This document shows positions 18,711-27,662 of a stretch of 64,000 nt of DNA, one piece after another. The notes beneath the pieces were generated by a model. It saw nothing but the letters and a program-made list of their open reading frames with translations. It was not told the origin of the DNA and searched no databases. The stretch lies in NCBI RefSeq assembly GCF_008122525.1, contig NZ_VSRV01000001.1, positions 2,480,001-2,544,000 on the forward strand. Reading direction: 5' to 3'. The number at the start of each line of letters is the position of its first letter. The stretch's first letter is position 1. Position numbers and translations under genes: made by a program. The stretch comes from Marinomonas sp. IMCC 4694. Its GTDB lineage: Bacteria > Pseudomonadota > Gammaproteobacteria > Pseudomonadales > Marinomonadaceae.

Positions 18711-20228
18711 TTAAGACAAGGCGTTTTGGTGTCGTACTCGCGACCAGATCAAGCTAAATTTGGCTCCACCTGTCTCACTTTCATCAATAAGCACCGCACC
18801 ACCATGCCAAAAAGCAATGCGCTGAACAATTGCTAACCCCAAACCATAGCCGCCAGAAGCACGAGTTCGACTGTTATCTAGGCGCTGAAAAGGGATAAAA
18901 ACCTTATCTCTGTCTTCAATCGGTATACCAGGACCATCGTCTTCTATATCAAGCTGCCAGCGTTCGGCATCACTAGAAAAGGTCAGCACAATACGACTAG
19001 ACGCGTATTTTGCCGCATTAAGTATCAGGTTTTGTAACGCACGACTTAAATGATGTTCGTCCGCTAACACAAGATGATCTTGTGCCTCTATTTTCACCGT
19101 CACTGTTAAGTGCTGCAAAAGCAAATGATTATTCTCTAGAATAGCGTCCACAAGCTGGATAATAGACAACTCTTCAAAACTTAACTCTAATGAGCCGTCC
19201 TCAAGCTTTCCATAGGTTAACACCTCGTCGACTAAGGTATTCAGCTCTTCAACATCGCCTTCGAGCGCCTCTATTGATTTACCCGCTTGCGCATTCACTT
19301 CGTCTTTCATGACCTCCAAACCAAAGCGCAGACGAGCGATAGGAGTTCTGAGCTCATGGGAAATAGCATTAATCATTTCACGCTGGACTTTCAATAGCCG
19401 CTGTATATGAGAAGACATAGAGTCAAACGAATACGCTAACTCCTTTAACGTCCCACTGCTGTCGGGAACACCTTTTGGTAATCCACTTCGGCCACGAGCA
19501 ATTTGACGCGTGATACTTTCGAACGCCTCACGCTTAACATCCAAAGAGAGTAACTCTCTCCAAATAAGCAAAAGCATAATGCAAATACCCACCCCTACGA
19601 CCACAACGACCATCAGCGCCGACGAGAAAGTATTTTCTTGGACAATCGAAAGGTAAACAGGCATAGATGAAGGTGAATCCTTCCAAATAAACCCATATTC
19701 ACTGTGTGCGCTGTACACTAAGGTGATGCCTGTCTTTAAACCAATGATTTGTTGGGCCACTTCCACCATCGACAAACAAGACATATGTTCAATTAGGTTA
19801 TATTTTTCTTCATAGCTCAGTTTATCTGTTAAAAGAAATACTTCTAACAAAGACTCTAATTGAAATAAGGGGTTATCTTGATTGGCATAACCCGATAAAA
19901 CAGGCGTTTGCTGGGTGCCAATGTTAATTTGATAGCGAGTATCCACTCGTTTAGACCATTGAGCGTTTGCTAATAAAGTGGCGATTTCAGAGGCGGGCAA
20001 AGCTTGATTTGTACGAAGAGTCCAATCGAATTGTGAACCAACAACTTGCCCATCAATATGAGCAAGTAGAAGAGCCGCGCTAATTTCGGCATCAATGCAC
20101 AGCAACTGTTCAGATCTTGATAAAGCAAGGCGAGTTTGCGCCAACGACACAACGAAGTAGCAGCATATCATGATGGCGATGCCACCTATTATAAGGTGTC
20201 TATACAATCGCCACATTTCTGATCGCAT
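18711..20228 (-). CDS. two-component sensor histidine kinase, RstB-like
   Basis: 505 residues. An N-terminal membrane helix (LIIGGIAIMICCYFVVSLA), a periplasmic sensor of about 165 residues, a second helix (ALMVVVVVGVGICIMLLLIW), a HAMP linker, and a kinase core. The H-box is INAISHELRTPIARLRFGLE with the phosphoacceptor His, the N-box is NLILNAAKYA, G1 is DIEDDGPGIP, and G2 is GGYGLGLAI. All catalytic residues are present. It lies 7 bases after its response regulator, so they form one operon. The ligand is unknown and the sensor domain is not recognised. Confidence 0.9.
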   Translation of the reverse strand: MRSEMWRLYRHLIIGGIAIMICCYFVVSLAQTRLALSRSEQLLCIDAEISAALLLAHIDGQVVGSQFDWTLRTNQALPASEIATLLANAQWSKRVDTRYQINIGTQQTPVLSGYANQDNPLFQLESLLEVFLLTDKLSYEEKYNLIEHMSCLSMVEVAQQIIGLKTGITLVYSAHSEYGFIWKDSPSSMPVYLSIVQENTFSSALMVVVVVGVGICIMLLLIWRELLSLDVKREAFESITRQIARGRSGLPKGVPDSSGTLKELAYSFDSMSSHIQRLLKVQREMINAISHELRTPIARLRFGLEVMKDEVNAQAGKSIEALEGDVEELNTLVDEVLTYGKLEDGSLELSFEELSIIQLVDAILENNHLLLQHLTVTVKIEAQDHLVLADEHHLSRALQNLILNAAKYASSRIVLTFSSDAERWQLDIEDDGPGIPIEDRDKVFIPFQRLDNSRTRASGGYGLGLAIVQRIAFWHGGAVLIDESETGGAKFSLIWSRVRHQNALS

Positions 20229-20235
20229 TACTTCG

Positions 20236-20955
20236 CTACACTTCTTTCACAAACAAATAGCCTTTGCTATGTATGGTTTTTATACGCCGTGGATGAATAG
20301 GGTCATCGCCTATTTTAGAGCGAATACGTGAAATCCTGACATCGACAGATCGGTCTTGGCCGTCGTATTCAATGCCTCGTAATTCACCAAATATTTCTTT
20401 ACGGCTCAGAATACGACCGGCGTTGCTCGACAGCAACCACAACAGGTCAAATTCAGCACTGGTCAGCTCGACCTCCTCTTCCACTAACCACGCTTCTCTG
20501 CGCGAGTTATCAATAGTTAACGGACCAAACGTTAAATTTTGTTCTACTGAAGAGAGCTCTATCTCAAGCTCGACATCTTGTGTGCTCCGTCGTAATAAAG
20601 ACTGAATTCTAGCCAGCAACACTCTCGGTTTGGCAGGCTTAGAGACATAATCGTCGGCACCAATTTCCAGCCCTAAAATCTGATCCACGTCATCACTGCG
20701 CGCCGTCAGCATTAAAATTGGCCCTTTGTATTCAGCCCGAACATTTCGGCATACAGTGAAACCATCGGCACCGGGCAGCATAAGATCCAGTATCACCAAA
20801 GAAGGTTGCTCCGAAATAATACGTGAAATAGCTTTACGTCCATCTGATTCAATATCGACATGAAATCCATTTTTTTGTAAATATTCCTGAGTAAGTAACG
20901 CTAAACGCTCGTCATCCTCAACAATTAAAATGGTTTTATTCTCATCCACGCTCAT
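20236..20955 (-). CDS. OmpR-family response regulator, RstA-like
   Basis: 239 residues. The receiver domain has ILIVEDDERLALL with the acidic pocket, the phosphoacceptor in LVILDLMLPGADGF, and a Thr in MLTARSD. The usual KP Lys is in DDYVSKPAKPRVLLARI. The C-terminal winged helix ends SVDVRISRIRSKIGDD and IKTIHSKGYLF. GADDY.(S/L)K....VLLARI is the pattern of RstA-like regulators. The ATG at 20955 has AGGA about 8 bases upstream and is preferred to an in-frame start 27 bases earlier. It is first in a regulator-kinase operon. Confidence 0.92.
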   Translation of the reverse strand: MSVDENKTILIVEDDERLALLTQEYLQKNGFHVDIESDGRKAISRIISEQPSLVILDLMLPGADGFTVCRNVRAEYKGPILMLTARSDDVDQILGLEIGADDYVSKPAKPRVLLARIQSLLRRSTQDVELEIELSSVEQNLTFGPLTIDNSRREAWLVEEEVELTSAEFDLLWLLSSNAGRILSRKEIFGELRGIEYDGQDRSVDVRISRIRSKIGDDPIHPRRIKTIHSKGYLFVKEV

Positions 20956-21022
20956 GTGCGATCCTCGTCCAATTGTTGTCACTTTAAGTTTATTATTAGG
21001 CTGTAAAGCGCTGCATTAGGTA

Positions 21023-21481
21023 TTAATCTGCTAACAGATTTTGAACTTGTTGGACCCGATCACGATTGACACCAAGGTCAGAGTATCCCACCCGAGAAGC
21101 GGAACGAGCGTGCACAACACTGTCAGCTTCAGGTAAGTAAAACTCTACATCGTCGACGTAGCCAATCAGTCGGCTCGTCACTTCAAAATGAACATACCCC
21201 AAAGAGTGACTCACTATGCGGGCATTATCCTTTTCCAACATAAAAGACTCTATGGCGAGCTGAGTGTCTTTACGATTGCCTCGGTACACGATAGGGTCAA
21301 TATAATGATTCACATCGTCAACTAACGCTTGAGTTGAAACGCAATTTGGTGAAGCGGGACAGGCTTTTAACAAACCTTCCTCGGTAACCCCAAGCCCTTC
21401 CGGCAAATGATTATTTACATTGACGTAAATAAAAAAACCGACAATGAAAACAATAAACAATGCGATTACCCAACGACCCAT
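21023..21481 (-). CDS. DUF1499 domain protein, membrane anchored
   Basis: 152 residues: an N-terminal membrane helix (WVIALFIVFIVGFFIYVNV) and then a DUF1499 domain, recognised by LKACPASPNCVSTQA and the later VHFEVTSRLIGYVDDVEFYLPE. The two cysteines of the CPxSPNCVS signature are present. No biochemical role is known for this family. It sits 30 bases after rluB and 67 before the response regulator, all on the minus strand, so read-through is possible. Confidence 0.85.
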   Translation of the reverse strand: MGRWVIALFIVFIVGFFIYVNVNNHLPEGLGVTEEGLLKACPASPNCVSTQALVDDVNHYIDPIVYRGNRKDTQLAIESFMLEKDNARIVSHSLGYVHFEVTSRLIGYVDDVEFYLPEADSVVHARSASRVGYSDLGVNRDRVQQVQNLLAD

Positions 21482-21511
21482 ACGTTTACAACTCCTAAGC
21501 GTTTTTTAAAA

Positions 21512-22411
21512 TTAGCGGAACGATCTCTTACCCGGTTTTTTCGGTTTAAATTCAGGCTTATCATTGCTCTGCCAATCAAACCCTTTGGGTCCTCGGCGAG
21601 CGCCGCCCGCTGTTGCTTTGTTTTTGTGACGCTTTAATTCTGTTTTTTGTTGCTGTGTTTTCGGTTTCAGCTCAGACAATTTAAGGTCAACCATGGCGCA
21701 CAAAGAATTCACTTCTTTTTCTTCCATCTCTACCCAACGCCCTACCTTAGCTTTAGACGGCAAGAAAACTGGACCAAAACGAACTCGCTTCAGACGGTTA
21801 ACTTTTAAACCTTGAGACTCCCAAAGACGACGAACTTCTCGGTTACGCCCTTCCATTAAGCAAACATAGAACCAACGGTTTATACCTTCTCCGCCACCAT
21901 CAACGATATCGGTGAACTTGGCCACCCCTTCATCTAATATGACGCCTTTTTTGAGGGTAGTAAGATTCTCTTCTGTCACTTCCCCCATAACGCGAACCAG
22001 GTATTCACGGTCAATTTCGGTAGAAGGGTGCATCAACCTGTTTGCTAATTCCCCATCCGTAGTAAAAAGCAGCAAACCAGAAGTGTTAATGTCTAAACGC
22101 CCGACAGCAATCCAACGCTCACCGCGCAATTTAGGCAGCTGATCAAACACCGTAGGGCGACCTTCTGGGTCTTTACGAGTACAGACCTGCCCTTCGGGCT
22201 TGTTGTAAATGATCACACGACGATTTTCACCGGCTTCTGTGGCGACAATGGCATAGCCATCTATGGTGATCGTATCTTTTAAACTGACACGATCCCCTAA
22301 TGTAGCGACCTCGCCATTGACTAATACACGACCTTCACGAATGCGGGTTTCCATTTCACGGCGTGAACCTTGACCTGCACGTGCTAAAACTTTTTGTAAC
22401 TTCTCGTCCAT
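21512..22411 (-). CDS. rluB: 23S rRNA pseudouridine(2605) synthase RluB
   Basis: 299 residues. An S4 RNA-binding domain (MDEKLQKVLARAGQGSRREME, IREGRVLVNGEVATLGDRV) is followed by the pseudouridine synthase core. The catalytic Asp lies in GRLDINTSGLLLFTTDGELANRLMHP, and the NREVRRLWESQGLKVNRLKRVRFG block also fits. The Lys/Arg-rich C-terminal tail is typical of RluB. The ATG at 22411 has AAGAGGT upstream and begins exactly at the S4 domain; a longer in-frame start is not supported. The rluB-yciO-rnm order resembles the E. coli trp-flanking region, although scpAB are absent. Confidence 0.93.
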   Translation of the reverse strand: MDEKLQKVLARAGQGSRREMETRIREGRVLVNGEVATLGDRVSLKDTITIDGYAIVATEAGENRRVIIYNKPEGQVCTRKDPEGRPTVFDQLPKLRGERWIAVGRLDINTSGLLLFTTDGELANRLMHPSTEIDREYLVRVMGEVTEENLTTLKKGVILDEGVAKFTDIVDGGGEGINRWFYVCLMEGRNREVRRLWESQGLKVNRLKRVRFGPVFLPSKAKVGRWVEMEEKEVNSLCAMVDLKLSELKPKTQQQKTELKRHKNKATAGGARRGPKGFDWQSNDKPEFKPKKPGKRSFR

Positions 22412-22527
22412 TACGAACCTCTTAGAGGGAATGCTTCTCAGCAACCCAGTGTTGATTACATTAATTTACTATTTCGCACCATTATAAGCTAGACAGTATT
22501 AGCCTTGACAGCTCATTGTTAAAGATT

Positions 22528-23148
22528 TTATTCAAAAGGGGCTGGATCGCCCGCCCCAATTCGAATCACTTCCACGTTATCCGCGTCCATCTTGACGACG
22601 GTGGTTGGCTGCACGCCACAAAAGCCGCCATCGATAACCAAATCAAGCGCATGCTCAAGCGTGTCTCGAATGTCGTAAGGATCTGTCATTGGGTCTGTCT
22701 CACCGGGCAAGATAAGAGACACGCTCATCAATGGCTCACCCAATTCCTCTAACAAGACAGACACAATATTATTCTTAGGAATACGAATACCAATGGTTTT
22801 TCGCTTGGGATGCATGAGCCGTCTTGGCACTTCCGAAGTGGCATTAAAAATAAAAGTATAAGGTCCTGGCGTATTATTTTTTAACAAACGATAGAGGCGG
22901 TTATCAAAACGCGCATAAGTCGAAATTTCTGACAAATCTCGACAGACTAAAGTAAAGTTATGCTTATCATCTAAACGTCGAATTGCTCTGATTCTGTCTT
23001 GAGCGGCTTTGTCGCCTAAGTGACATCCTAGTGAATAGCCACAGTCGGTTGGATAAGCAATTACCCCACCATTACGGATTACCTCCGCTGCTTGTTTGAT
23101 CAAACGTACCTGGGGGGTTTCCGTGTGTATCTGAAAAAATTGACTCAA
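22528..23148 (-). CDS. yciO: YciO, Sua5/YrdC-family protein
   Basis: 206 residues of the YrdC fold. GGVIAYPTDCGYSLGCHLGD and KHNFTLVCRDLSEISTYARF are characteristic of the YciO branch, as is PGPYTFIFNATSEVPRRLMHPKRKTIGIRIP. The family makes or relates to threonylcarbamoyl-AMP used for t6A tRNA modification, but YciO is a weak paralogue of TsaC and its physiological role is unsettled. It is followed by rluB and preceded by rnm on the same strand. Confidence 0.92.
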   Translation of the reverse strand: MSQFFQIHTETPQVRLIKQAAEVIRNGGVIAYPTDCGYSLGCHLGDKAAQDRIRAIRRLDDKHNFTLVCRDLSEISTYARFDNRLYRLLKNNTPGPYTFIFNATSEVPRRLMHPKRKTIGIRIPKNNIVSVLLEELGEPLMSVSLILPGETDPMTDPYDIRDTLEHALDLVIDGGFCGVQPTTVVKMDADNVEVIRIGAGDPAPFE

Positions 23149-23206
23149 TCTCTTCTCCGAAAATCATATTGATATCAAAATGAAAAGCTTAAATCGAGAC
23201 CTTCTG

Positions 23207-24058
23207 TCAGTCCCAACTTTGCCAAACTAAATTTACTTTACTTTCTTGTATTTGGGTAAACTTCCCGAGCTGCATCCAAGGCCCAAAAGGCCCATGATAA
23301 TCACTGCCCACTGACGCTTTAAGATCAAACTCAATCGATAAACGCTCTAGCAAGCGAACGCTGTCGGGGCGCTCATTACCTGATGCGATCTCTATACCTG
23401 TACCGCCCCACTTTTTAAAATCGCTCAACAAACGCTTTAATTTAGTCACCGTAAGGGGGTATCTTTTGGGGTGCGCCAAGACGAGCTCCATGCCTTGACC
23501 AGCAAGGCGTGCTAACACTTCCTCTAGTTCTGGCCAGACATCTCGCAACTGTCCGAGTTTTTTGTTACCAAGATATCGATCGAAGGCTTTATTAGTATCT
23601 TTTACGAACCCTTTTTCAACGAGCAATGCCGCAAAATGAGGCCGACCAAGCTGACTTTCACCTGCCAAGGTAACCGCTTCATCGAATAAATTTGGCAAAC
23701 CCTGCTTAACCAAAAGCTCTGCGATTCGCTGTGCTCGATCCAAGCGTATACGCTGATTCGCCTCAACAATGGAAAGCAGTGCGGAGTCATCCGCCGAAAA
23801 ATTTAACGCCACCATGTGCAAAGGAATCCCATTCCATTGTGTCGATAATTCAACGCCATTAATAAAGCTCAGACCGTGCTCAAATGCTCTTTCTCGGGCT
23901 TCAGCAAGCCCATCAAGGGTGTCGTGATCGGTTAAAGAAAACAACGTAACGCCCTGCTCTACCGCTAAATCAACCAACTCAAGGGGTGAAAAACGACCGT
24001 CGGAACGATTGGAATGAGAGTGTAAATCAACTTTTCGGTAACGCGCGGCTTCAGGCAT
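23207..24058 (-). CDS. rnm: RNase AM (YciV/TrpH), PHP-domain 5'-3' exoribonuclease
   Basis: 283 residues of a PHP phosphoesterase. The metal-binding motifs are VDLHSHSNRSDGRFSP near the N-terminus, LTDHDTLDGLAEA, and FINGVELSTQWNGIPLHM. Histidines also occur in VLAHPKRYP and SVGSDYHGPFGPW. E. coli YciV/RNase AM shortens the 5' ends of ribosomal RNAs and degrades 3',5'-bisphosphates. It is the first gene of the rnm-yciO series on the minus strand. Confidence 0.93.
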   Translation of the reverse strand: MPEAARYRKVDLHSHSNRSDGRFSPLELVDLAVEQGVTLFSLTDHDTLDGLAEARERAFEHGLSFINGVELSTQWNGIPLHMVALNFSADDSALLSIVEANQRIRLDRAQRIAELLVKQGLPNLFDEAVTLAGESQLGRPHFAALLVEKGFVKDTNKAFDRYLGNKKLGQLRDVWPELEEVLARLAGQGMELVLAHPKRYPLTVTKLKRLLSDFKKWGGTGIEIASGNERPDSVRLLERLSIEFDLKASVGSDYHGPFGPWMQLGKFTQIQESKVNLVWQSWD

Positions 24059-24093
24059 ACTGTGGTTTTTCTTTAAAAGGAAAGGGAGTTATC

Positions 24094-24162
24094 ATGTCAC
24101 CAGCATACCTACATTGGATTTTTTATGACAATATTATTCGACTTTCTTCCAATACCGTTTAA
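24094..24162 (+). other. possible 22-codon small ORF or leader peptide
   Basis: ATG at 24094, preceded by AAGGGAG six bases upstream, opens a frame with one Trp (AYLHWIFYDN) that ends at TAA 24160-24162. Directly after it, TAAAGAG and CTCTTTA could pair across a 27-base loop (24159-24199), but no T-run follows. It lies in the 217-base gap between rnm and yciI. In enterics the gene divergent from rnm is trpE with its leader, so a decayed leader is conceivable. The evidence is only a good ribosome site. Confidence 0.2.
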
Positions 24163-24275
24163 AGAGAGACGTTGAACAGAGTGACACAAACGCCTCTTTA
24201 GCTCATGACTTGCTATTAAGTTAACTTTATTATGTCACTCCGCAATTCTTCTTATTACACAAAAAAGGAACCACC

Positions 24276-24581
24276 ATGCTTTACTCAATTGTTGGCAACG
24301 ACGTTTTAAACAGCCTTAGCGGTCGTTTGGCTGCGCGCCCTGCACACTTAGCACGTTTAGAAACGCTGCAAAATGAAGGCCGGTTGGTACTTGCTGGACC
24401 AAATCCCGCCATTGACTCAAACAATCCGGGTGAAGCTGGTTTCACTGGCAGTATCATTGTTGCGGAATTTGCCGATCTTGACGCCGCTAAAGCGTGGGCC
24501 GATGCCGACCCATACGTTGCAGCGGGTGTGTATGACAGCGTGACAATCAAACCCTTTAAACAGGTTTTTCCTTCCGCTTAA
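24276..24581 (+). CDS. yciI: YciI-like protein
   Basis: 101 residues. A ferredoxin-like YCII domain begins MLYSIVGNDVLNSLSGRLAARPAHLARL, with the conserved His of the family in RPAHLARL. The Asp is in ADADPYVAAGVYDSV. The usual IKPFKQVF end is present. YciI proteins are small dimeric putative enzymes; related domains dechlorinate aromatics, but the role of this group is unknown. AAGGA lies before the ATG. It sits divergent from rnm, close to other yci genes as in several gammaproteobacteria. Confidence 0.92.
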   Translation: MLYSIVGNDVLNSLSGRLAARPAHLARLETLQNEGRLVLAGPNPAIDSNNPGEAGFTGSIIVAEFADLDAAKAWADADPYVAAGVYDSVTIKPFKQVFPSA

Positions 24582-24601
24582 AGTTCGATATCGTATTCAT
24601 T

Positions 24602-24665
24602 TTAGCCTCTTTTGACTTATACCAGACTCTTCTTTTACGTATCTTGTCACGATAAAAGAGGCTAA
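24602..24665. terminator. long inverted repeat between convergent genes
   Basis: TTAGCCTCTTTT (24602-24613) and AAAAGAGGCTAA (24654-24665) are perfect 12-bp arms with a 40-base loop, between the stops of yciI (plus) and the SelW-like gene (minus). It probably acts as a shared terminator, but the loop is long and no strong T-run is adjacent on the plus strand until 24671. Confidence 0.5.
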
Positions 24666-24667
24666 CC

Positions 24668-24949
24668 TTACTTTTTTACATCGGAATGACCAAGATCGCG
24701 AGCAGGGTCAATCACGTCTCTCATTCTCTGTTTTAGTACTTTAGCTTCTGGAAAACCCTCTTCTTCCTTTCGACACCAAATCTCTTCACCATTGACCCGT
24801 ATCTTAAAAATACCGCCCTGGGTTGGAAGTAAAGTAATACTTTTCACATCCTCATCAAACGTGGTTAATAGCTCTTGCGCTAACCAAGTTGCACGCAACA
24901 TCCAGCGACATAAGGTACAATATTCTATTTCCACAATGGCCGTTCGCAT
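24668..24949 (-). CDS. SelW/Rdx-family selenoprotein-like protein (Cys form)
   Basis: About 93 residues from the ATG at 24949. The thioredoxin-like Rdx fold shows VEIEYCTLCRWMLRATWLAQELL, where CxxC replaces the Cys-x-x-Sec of selenoprotein W homologues, and then TLLPTQGGIFKIRVNGEEIW, typical of the family. A predicted redox role is general to the family with no defined substrate. A longer in-frame start adds only a non-homologous extension. Confidence 0.85.
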   Translation of the reverse strand: MRTAIVEIEYCTLCRWMLRATWLAQELLTTFDEDVKSITLLPTQGGIFKIRVNGEEIWCRKEEEGFPEAKVLKQRMRDVIDPARDLGHSDVKK

Positions 24950-25060
24950 TGTCTTTCTCTCCAGTAAATACACAAAACATTTGGCATGATATACCAACAT
25001 CAATAATATTAGGCTCATCTTCAATAGTTTTAAGACTTAATTCAACAAGGAAATAACAGT

Positions 25061-25612
25061 ATGCGTCACACTTTCATCACAGGGTTGGCTCTGTTGGCTT
25101 TTTGCTCACACATCCACGCCACAGAAGTCGATATTGTCACCAATCAAGGCACTATTCGAGTCGATTTAAAAGACGAAGCGGCCCCAAAGACCGTTGCTAA
25201 TTTTTTACGTTATGTTGACGATGGATTCTATGAAGGAACCATTTTCCATCGTGTTATTCGTGGTTTCATGGTGCAAGGCGGCGGCTTTACAGAAGACTTA
25301 GAACGCAAAGACACTCACAAGGCGGTTGCCTATGAAGGTGACAATGGCTTGGCGAACAATCGCGGTACACTTGCCATGGCTCGCACACAAGATCCGAACA
25401 GTGCGACATCACAGTTTTTTATCAATCATGTAGACAATGCTTTTTTAAATCATGGCGCGAGGGGCGGTGCAGGCTACGCCGTGTTTGCTGAAGTTATTAC
25501 TGGTATGGAAATCGTTGACAGTATTTCAGCGGTAGACACAGCAACAGTTGGGCCCTACCAAAATGTCCCGACCACCGCGGTGGTTATTGAGAGCATCCAA
25601 CGTGTTAACTAG
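25061..25612 (+). CDS. periplasmic peptidyl-prolyl cis-trans isomerase (cyclophilin)
   Basis: 183 residues. A cleavable signal peptide (FITGLALLAFCSHIHA, then TEVDIVT) precedes a cyclophilin domain. The active-site signature is FHRVIRGFMVQGGGF with the catalytic Arg, and the later LAMARTQDPNSATSQFFIN and GYAVFAEVITGME fit PpiA/PpiB proteins. The signal places it in the periplasm, as PpiA, where it helps fold outer-envelope proteins. Its last 11 bases overlap the start of mnmC. Confidence 0.93.
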   Translation: MRHTFITGLALLAFCSHIHATEVDIVTNQGTIRVDLKDEAAPKTVANFLRYVDDGFYEGTIFHRVIRGFMVQGGGFTEDLERKDTHKAVAYEGDNGLANNRGTLAMARTQDPNSATSQFFINHVDNAFLNHGARGGAGYAVFAEVITGMEIVDSISAVDTATVGPYQNVPTTAVVIESIQRVN

Positions 25613-27605
25613 CTACCAATTAGAAGCTCCTATTTTAAGCTGGGGAGAAGACGGTGCGCCGCACTCCAGCCAATTTGATGATGTGTATTTTGATAAAGAA
25701 TCTGGACTCGAAGAAACTCGCTTCGTGTTTATCAAACACAATCAGTTGCTAGAACGTTGGCATAATATACAAAACAAGGCGTTTGTCATCGCAGAAACGG
25801 GCTTTGGTACGGGGCTCAATTTTCTTTGCACGTGGCAAGCATTTTTGCAGAATGCGCCCAAAGATAAGCAATTGCACTTTATTTCCGTTGAAAAATACCC
25901 GTTCAGCAAAGCCATGCTCGCTCAGGCGCTGTCTATGTGGCCGTCGCTTAACGAGTTTACTCGGCCATTGATCGACGCTTACCCAGAAGTGTGTCATGGC
26001 TTTCATCGTATTGAGTTAGAAAACGGCCGTGTTCAGCTGACACTCTGGTTTGGCGAAGCAGAAGACGGCTTTGCTGCGCTAAATGCCGACGTCGACGCCT
26101 GGTTTTTAGACGGCTTTGCCCCGAGCAAAAACCCTGAAATGTGGAGTGATACGCTATTTCATCATATCCATCGGCTGAGCCACCAAGGCACAACATGCTC
26201 AACCTTTACAGCGGCTGGCATTGTTCGTCGTGGCTTGCAAAAAGTGGGATTTGAGGTGAAAAAAGTCAAAGGATTTGGCATAAAAAGAGACATGACTGTA
26301 GGGAAATTTAACCCGCCTAGTGCCCCCCTGACAGAACGCATGGCGCAAGGTCAGGCTTGGTTTAACCTTCGCCAAAATACATCGTCACCAATAAGTCATG
26401 TTTTGGTTGTCGGAGCGGGGCTCGCTGGGGCCAATACCGCATATGCGTTGGCTTGTCAGGGCGTTAAAGTCACTGTTTGGGATAAGGCCGATCATATTGC
26501 AAGCGGCGCCTCTGGCAATCCGCAAGGCATGCTGTACCCAAAACTCGCGTCTCAAGACACTCTTGTAAATCGTTTTTATTTATCTGCCTACTTGCACGCT
26601 TCTCGTCTTTATTCGACATTGGACCAAAATAACGCGTTTTGGGGGCCATGTGGTTTAACCCAAATACCCAAAAACGCCAAAGAAGCGGAACGCTTTCAAA
26701 AACTGTTACACGACAACCTCTATCCGCAGCACATCCTGCGCGCCTCAACGGATAAACCAGATTGTATTTTCTTACCGCTCTCAGGCTGGGTTGTATTGAC
26801 CGAGCTCTGCAAAAAGCTTTTGTCCCATGAAAACATCAAGGTTCAGCTAAATACACCATTGAATGAGCTTTCACCACGCTTGATAAACGAACAAGCTGAT
26901 GGATGGACAGCGCGTTCACATGACGAAACAGCAGATTTTTCCCATGTGGTGCTGTGCATGGCAAACGATACCAAAACACTCGACGCAGCCCCTGACACGC
27001 CAGATTACCCCATTCGCGGACAAGTCTCTTTTATGACTGTAGACAGCGCCAAAGCAGCGTGTGCTGTTACCCAAGAATCGCAAAAAAAAATAGATATTGA
27101 TAAAGTACTTTGTGAATTTGGTTACGTCTCACCGGCCATAAATGGGCTTTTACACTTTGGCTCCACTTACGATCTAAAAGACTCAGATCAAACCGTGCGA
27201 CAAGAAGGACATGAACGCAACGTAAAAATACTCGAGCGCTTACTCGAATTACCAGAAAGCACGTTCGATACTCATGCGTGCGGTGGGAGAGTCTCGTTTC
27301 GATGCGCTGTGCCAGACTACGCACCGATTGTCGGGCCAGTGCAATCAGAGCTAGAGTACAAACATGCCTTTGCAGCATTAAGTAAAAACGCAAAATGGCG
27401 CTCTAATGATTTAGCACAGCCCATTAACCAGCTTTACTTAAACATAGGTCATGGTTCGCGAGGTTTGATATCTGCCCCGTTGAGCGGTAATTTTATTGCC
27501 AGTTTAATATTGGCGACCCCCTCCCCACTCGAACAAGAAGTAAGCCACAGGCTTCATCCGAGCCGATTTGTGATTAGAGCGCTAAAACGTAGCCAAACGA
27601 TTTGA
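25602..27605 (+). CDS. mnmC: bifunctional tRNA mnm5s2U34 synthesis enzyme MnmC
   Basis: About 667 residues. The N-terminal methyltransferase domain has the SAM loop ETGFGTGLNFL and the DAWFLDGFAPSKNPEMW motif. The C-terminal FAD oxidase has VLVVGAGLAGANTAYALACQGVKVTVWD and ends in LNIGHGSRGLISAPLSG. MnmC turns cmnm5(s2)U34 into nm5 and then mnm5 in tRNAs for Lys, Glu and others. A GTG start at 25602, inside the end of the cyclophilin gene, places the N-terminus at LTSYQLEAPILSW; GAGAG precedes it. This start is an inference, but the upstream residues are the neighbour read in another frame. Confidence 0.92.
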   Translation: MLTSYQLEAPILSWGEDGAPHSSQFDDVYFDKESGLEETRFVFIKHNQLLERWHNIQNKAFVIAETGFGTGLNFLCTWQAFLQNAPKDKQLHFISVEKYPFSKAMLAQALSMWPSLNEFTRPLIDAYPEVCHGFHRIELENGRVQLTLWFGEAEDGFAALNADVDAWFLDGFAPSKNPEMWSDTLFHHIHRLSHQGTTCSTFTAAGIVRRGLQKVGFEVKKVKGFGIKRDMTVGKFNPPSAPLTERMAQGQAWFNLRQNTSSPISHVLVVGAGLAGANTAYALACQGVKVTVWDKADHIASGASGNPQGMLYPKLASQDTLVNRFYLSAYLHASRLYSTLDQNNAFWGPCGLTQIPKNAKEAERFQKLLHDNLYPQHILRASTDKPDCIFLPLSGWVVLTELCKKLLSHENIKVQLNTPLNELSPRLINEQADGWTARSHDETADFSHVVLCMANDTKTLDAAPDTPDYPIRGQVSFMTVDSAKAACAVTQESQKKIDIDKVLCEFGYVSPAINGLLHFGSTYDLKDSDQTVRQEGHERNVKILERLLELPESTFDTHACGGRVSFRCAVPDYAPIVGPVQSELEYKHAFAALSKNAKWRSNDLAQPINQLYLNIGHGSRGLISAPLSGNFIASLILATPSPLEQEVSHRLHPSRFVIRALKRSQTI

Positions 27606-27609
27606 TAAT

Positions 27610-27660
27610 CAGCAACCCATTTAGTCTAAGTCGACTGAATGGGTTGCTGACAAAAAAAAC
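27610..27660. terminator. bidirectional terminator between mnmC and a convergent gene
   Basis: CAGCAACCCAT (27610-27620) and ATGGGTTGCTG (27639-27649) pair perfectly, with further inner pairing of TTAGTC with GACTGA. An eight-A run follows, giving Ts for the opposite strand. It starts about five bases after the mnmC stop. Confidence 0.75.
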
Positions 27661-27662
27661 GA

